A stretch of 17,674 bases of DNA from Pseudomonadota bacterium. GTDB taxonomy: Bacteria > Pseudomonadota > Alphaproteobacteria > Rhizobiales > Devosiaceae. The DNA is taken from positions 1-17,674 of the forward strand of contig JAEZBF010000235.1 in assembly GCA_023427545.1 (NCBI GenBank), in the 5' to 3' direction. Shown here one piece after another: positions 15,527 to 17,674 of the stretch; position 1 is the stretch's first letter; each line of letters begins with the position of its first letter. Under the pieces are notes generated by a model that saw nothing but the letters and a program-made list of their open reading frames with translations, made no database searches and was not told the DNA's origin. Position numbers and translations under genes: made by a program.

Positions 15527-16675
15527 TCAGCGCTGCACGGCCGCGACCGGGGTCACCCGGTCGCCGTTGCGCACGAAGCTGCCCGAGACCGAGACGACCT
15601 CCTCGCCCTCCGCGAGGCCGTCGCGGATCTCCACCCGGCCCTGGGCGCGCAGGCCCGCCACCACGGTCCGTGTCTCGACGACGCCGTTCTTCACCACCTG
15701 GACGGTGGTCGTCGGTCCGAACATCACCGCTGACAGGGGCACGGTGAGGCCGGTGGCGCGCGCCACCTCGACGGTTGCGCGGCCGAAGGCGCCGAGCGGC
15801 GGGCGCTCGTCGGCAGTCAGCGTGACGCGGACGCGGCCGAGTCGGTTGGTGCGGTTCACCTCCGGCGCCACGAGGCGGACGGTGCCGGCGAGCGGCCTGT
15901 CGTAGCCTGCGGCCTCGATGGTCGCCGGCTGCCCTGGGCGCATGCGGGCGAGCGTCGTCTCCGGGACGGCGGCCTCGAGCTCGACCTCGGACTCCGCGAT
16001 GATACGGAACAGCGGGTCGCCGGCCGCTGCGGCGAGGGCGCCGAGGCGCGCCGTGCGGCGGGAAATGGTGCCGCCGACCTTCGCCCTGATCTCGGTGCGT
16101 GAGATTCGCAGCTCGATGTCGCGGCGCTGGGCGCGGGCGAGGGTGAGGTCGGCCTCGGCGAGGGCGAGGGCGTTGGTCGCGGCCTCGACGCGGGCCGCCG
16201 AGGTGCGGGCGGCCGTGGTGCGCTGGTCGAGGACGTCGGCGGTCGCGGCGCCGGAACGCTGCAGCTGCTGGGTGCGCTCCAGCTGCTGCTGGGCGAGGGT
16301 GCGCGAGGCGGTCGCCTCGGTGATCTGCGCCCGTGCCTGGGCGATGGCGGCTTCGGCGCGGCTGATCTGGGCGGCGTTCTGGGCGAGCTGGACGTCGAGC
16401 ATTTCCCGGTTGAGGCGGGCGAGCACCTGGCCGGCTGCGACCTTGTTTCCCTCCTCGGCGAGAATCTCGACGATCGTCAGGCCGTCGACCTCGGGCGAGA
16501 CCATGACCTCGTCGCGGGCGACGAAGGAGCCGGTGACGATGACGGTCTCCCGCAGTTCGGTCCGTGCGGCGGCGGCGACGGTGATGGCCGGAGCAACGCT
16601 CTGGGCGGAGGCCGCCCCGGTGAACGCGCCGGCCAGGACGGCGGCGAGGAGAAGGGAACGGGCGGGGGCGATCAT
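15527..16675 (-). CDS. RND efflux periplasmic adaptor (membrane fusion protein)
   Basis: The adaptor links the RND pump to an outer-membrane channel. It has 382 residues with a Sec signal peptide (cleavage ASA/Q after residue 24). It has no lipobox cysteine, so it is soluble or peripherally attached. A beta-barrel and lipoyl half (VIVTGSFVARDEVMVSPEVDG, then GNKVAAGQVLARLN) precedes a long Ala/Gln-rich coiled-coil hairpin at about 95-195. Next come the second lipoyl half (SRTEIRAKVGGTISRRTARLG) and the beta-barrel and membrane-proximal domains. The ATG at 16675 overlaps the regulator stop by four bases (ATGA), so its translation depends on that of the regulator. The pump gene follows after 11 bases. 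Confidence 0.93.
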   Translation of the reverse strand: MIAPARSLLLAAVLAGAFTGAASAQSVAPAITVAAAARTELRETVIVTGSFVARDEVMVSPEVDGLTIVEILAEEGNKVAAGQVLARLNREMLDVQLAQNAAQISRAEAAIAQARAQITEATASRTLAQQQLERTQQLQRSGAATADVLDQRTTAARTSAARVEAATNALALAEADLTLARAQRRDIELRISRTEIRAKVGGTISRRTARLGALAAAAGDPLFRIIAESEVELEAAVPETTLARMRPGQPATIEAAGYDRPLAGTVRLVAPEVNRTNRLGRVRVTLTADERPPLGAFGRATVEVARATGLTVPLSAVMFGPTTTVQVVKNGVVETRTVVAGLRAQGRVEIRDGLAEGEEVVSVSGSFVRNGDRVTPVAAVQR

Positions 16676-17298
16676 GGGGCGGTCAGCCTATCGTCGGCCG
16701 GTGCGGCGGGTGGCAGCAGCATGGAGCGCAGGATGGAGAACATCAGCGCGACATGGGGCTCGGGGTCGAAACGGGTATCGCGGGCGCGCCGCAGCATGAG
16801 GCCGTCGGCGAAGGTGATCAGGAACTGCACGGCACGTTCGAGGTCCGCATCGGGATGGGTCTGTCCGCGGTCGCGGGCCATATCCAGCGCGAAGCGCATC
16901 TTGGCCTCGATGAAGGCGTCGATCTTCTTACGCAGGGCCCCGATCTGCGGATTTCTCGTCGCCTCCGACATGATCTCGACCCAGAGCTGGCAGCTTTCGC
17001 GCGGCTCCTCGATCATGTGGAAACGCGCCAGCGCCTCGAAAGCGGCCCAGATGTCGGGCGCCTGGGCGAGGGCGGCAAAACCCTCGCCGACCTCGGCGAA
17101 ATCGCGTTCGCACAGGCCCTCGATCATCGCTTCCTTCGAGGGAAAGTAACGATAGAGGTTGCCGGGGCTCATGCCCGCCTCGCCGCAGATCTCGCTCATC
17201 GAGGTCCCGTGGAAGCCGGAGCGCACGAAGCAGCGTTCGGCGGCATCGAGGATGGCCGTCTTGCGGTCTGTGCGCTGGGCAGTGTCGATCCGCGGCAT
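16672..17298 (-). CDS. TetR/AcrR-family regulator of the efflux operon
   Basis: The protein has 208 residues. The N-terminal TetR DNA-binding domain includes DRKTAILDAAERCFVRSGF (about 11-29) and the helix-turn-helix SMSEICGEAGMSPGNLYRYF (about 33-52), then SKEAMIEGL. The C-terminal helices form the ligand pocket and dimer interface. The frame stays open 67 codons further upstream, but the ATG at 17298 lies at the family start point, with GAGGA upstream. The extension crosses the operator palindrome. It is the first gene of the operon, overlapping the adaptor by four bases. This differs from the common divergent placement, and it means that the repressor and pump would be induced together. 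The ligand is unknown. Confidence 0.92.
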   Translation of the reverse strand: MPRIDTAQRTDRKTAILDAAERCFVRSGFHGTSMSEICGEAGMSPGNLYRYFPSKEAMIEGLCERDFAEVGEGFAALAQAPDIWAAFEALARFHMIEEPRESCQLWVEIMSEATRNPQIGALRKKIDAFIEAKMRFALDMARDRGQTHPDADLERAVQFLITFADGLMLRRARDTRFDPEPHVALMFSILRSMLLPPAAPADDRLTAP

Positions 17299-17365
17299 GA
17301 AGGCGGGGGTCCTCGGGAGCAGGCCCTCCATAAGGCAGCCGGATAGAGGCTGCAACAGAAAAGAG

Positions 17366-17379
17366 AATGAACATTCATT
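17366..17379. promoter_or_regulatory. TetR-type operator upstream of the efflux operon
   Basis: AATGAA (17366-17371) and TTCATT (17374-17379) are perfect arms around CA. The AT-rich palindrome stands out from its GC-rich surroundings, 67 bp upstream of the tetR ATG. Its size and form are typical of TetR/AcrR operators, and the only TetR gene in the window is next to it. It may also affect the plus-strand gene at 17591, 212 bp away. Confidence 0.65.
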
Positions 17380-17590
17380 TTTATGAGACAGGCCGTGAGG
17401 CAGGGAGGGGGACGGCGCCTCGCATGACGGATGCCTCAACAGCGTGTTCTGCCGCCGTTCACCCGCCCGCCACGGTGGCAGCGAAAAGCCGTCTTGCACG
17501 CGCCATCAACGGGTGGTGACCTCGCAGCGTCGGCAGGAGCGGCGCAGCCTTGCAACGCCCCTGCACCCGACCCCAAGGAAGGACACGTCC

Positions 17591-17674
17591 ATGCTCAAGA
17601 CCCTGATGCTCGCCGCTTCCCTCGCGCTCGCCGGCACGGCGGCCATGGCGCAGACCGCGACCCAGCCGGCAACC
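17591..17674 (+). CDS. Exported protein, only the signal peptide is in the window
   Basis: An ATG at 17591, preceded by a strong Shine-Dalgarno (AAGGAAGGA), opens a frame of 28 codons to the right edge. They encode a Sec signal peptide: MLKTLMLAASLALAGTAAMA, likely cut after AMA, then QTATQPAT. The family cannot be told from this. The 292 bp between it and tetR are non-coding as far as I can see, apart from the palindrome at 17366-17379. I see no convincing promoter hexamers close to the start. Confidence 0.8.
   Translation, partial: MLKTLMLAASLALAGTAAMAQTATQPAT

Noticed and set aside
13671..15905. A 744-codon open frame on the plus strand across the pump and adaptor genes
   Set aside because: It is antisense to two full-length, motif-complete proteins. 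Its translation is rich in Asp, Arg, His and Gly in low-complexity runs, as expected from the GC-skewed third positions of the real genes.
17299..17499. N-terminal extension of the TetR protein by 67 codons
   Set aside because: It crosses the AT-rich palindrome, has no family similarity, and the usual TetR start point is at 17298.

Overview
The window looks like chromosomal DNA of a high-GC alphaproteobacterium, most likely of the Hyphomicrobiales (Rhizobiales). This is an inference from strongly GC-biased codons, a rhizobial-type hydroxyproline catabolic operon, a short ModE and a lone CoA-acylating methylmalonate-semialdehyde dehydrogenase with a divergent LysR gene. I see no rRNA, tRNA, insertion sequence, phage gene or CRISPR array. 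Most genes are on the minus strand, tightly packed, and belong to recognisable families.

Positions 1-2275 hold two permeases of a branched-chain amino-acid-type (Liv) ABC transporter, livH and livM, the latter cut by the left edge. Upstream of them on the same strand (2557-5720) lies a compact operon for trans-4-hydroxy-L-proline breakdown. The order of transcription is a deaminase (HypD type), a FAD dehydrogenase (HypO type) and a 2-epimerase (HypRE type). In pathway order the epimerase makes cis-4-hydroxy-D-proline, the dehydrogenase makes pyrroline-4-hydroxy-2-carboxylate, and the deaminase makes 2-oxoglutarate semialdehyde. The last enzyme, 2-oxoglutarate semialdehyde dehydrogenase, is not in the window. 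A GntR/FCD regulator is divergent (5824-6465). The 103 bp between them form a nearly perfect two-fold symmetric control region: the two promoters share an overlapping -35 centred on 5774, and both -10 elements sit inside GATATATC operators. This is the most striking non-coding structure in the window.

Positions 6466-9574 hold a convergent terminator, a small secreted protein of unknown function, a clear rho-independent terminator, mmsA, and its divergent LysR regulator with a GC-rich palindrome between them.

Positions 9581-12180 (minus) hold modE-modA-modB-modC for molybdate uptake. A candidate Mo-box lies over the -10 region of modA, behind a TTGACA that overlaps the modE stop codon. Both ModE and ModC are short versions without the molybdate-binding Mop/TOBE domain, which leaves open how molybdate is sensed.

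Positions 12339-17298 (minus) hold a tetR-adaptor-RND pump operon of the HAE-1 multidrug type with no outer-membrane factor gene, followed by two strong hairpins. A TetR-type palindrome lies upstream. The right edge cuts a plus-strand gene for a small exported protein after its signal peptide.

I did not find a clearly new biological system. The best leads are the symmetric hyp promoter, the sensor-less Mo regulation, and the possible use of a Liv-type transporter next to hydroxyproline genes.
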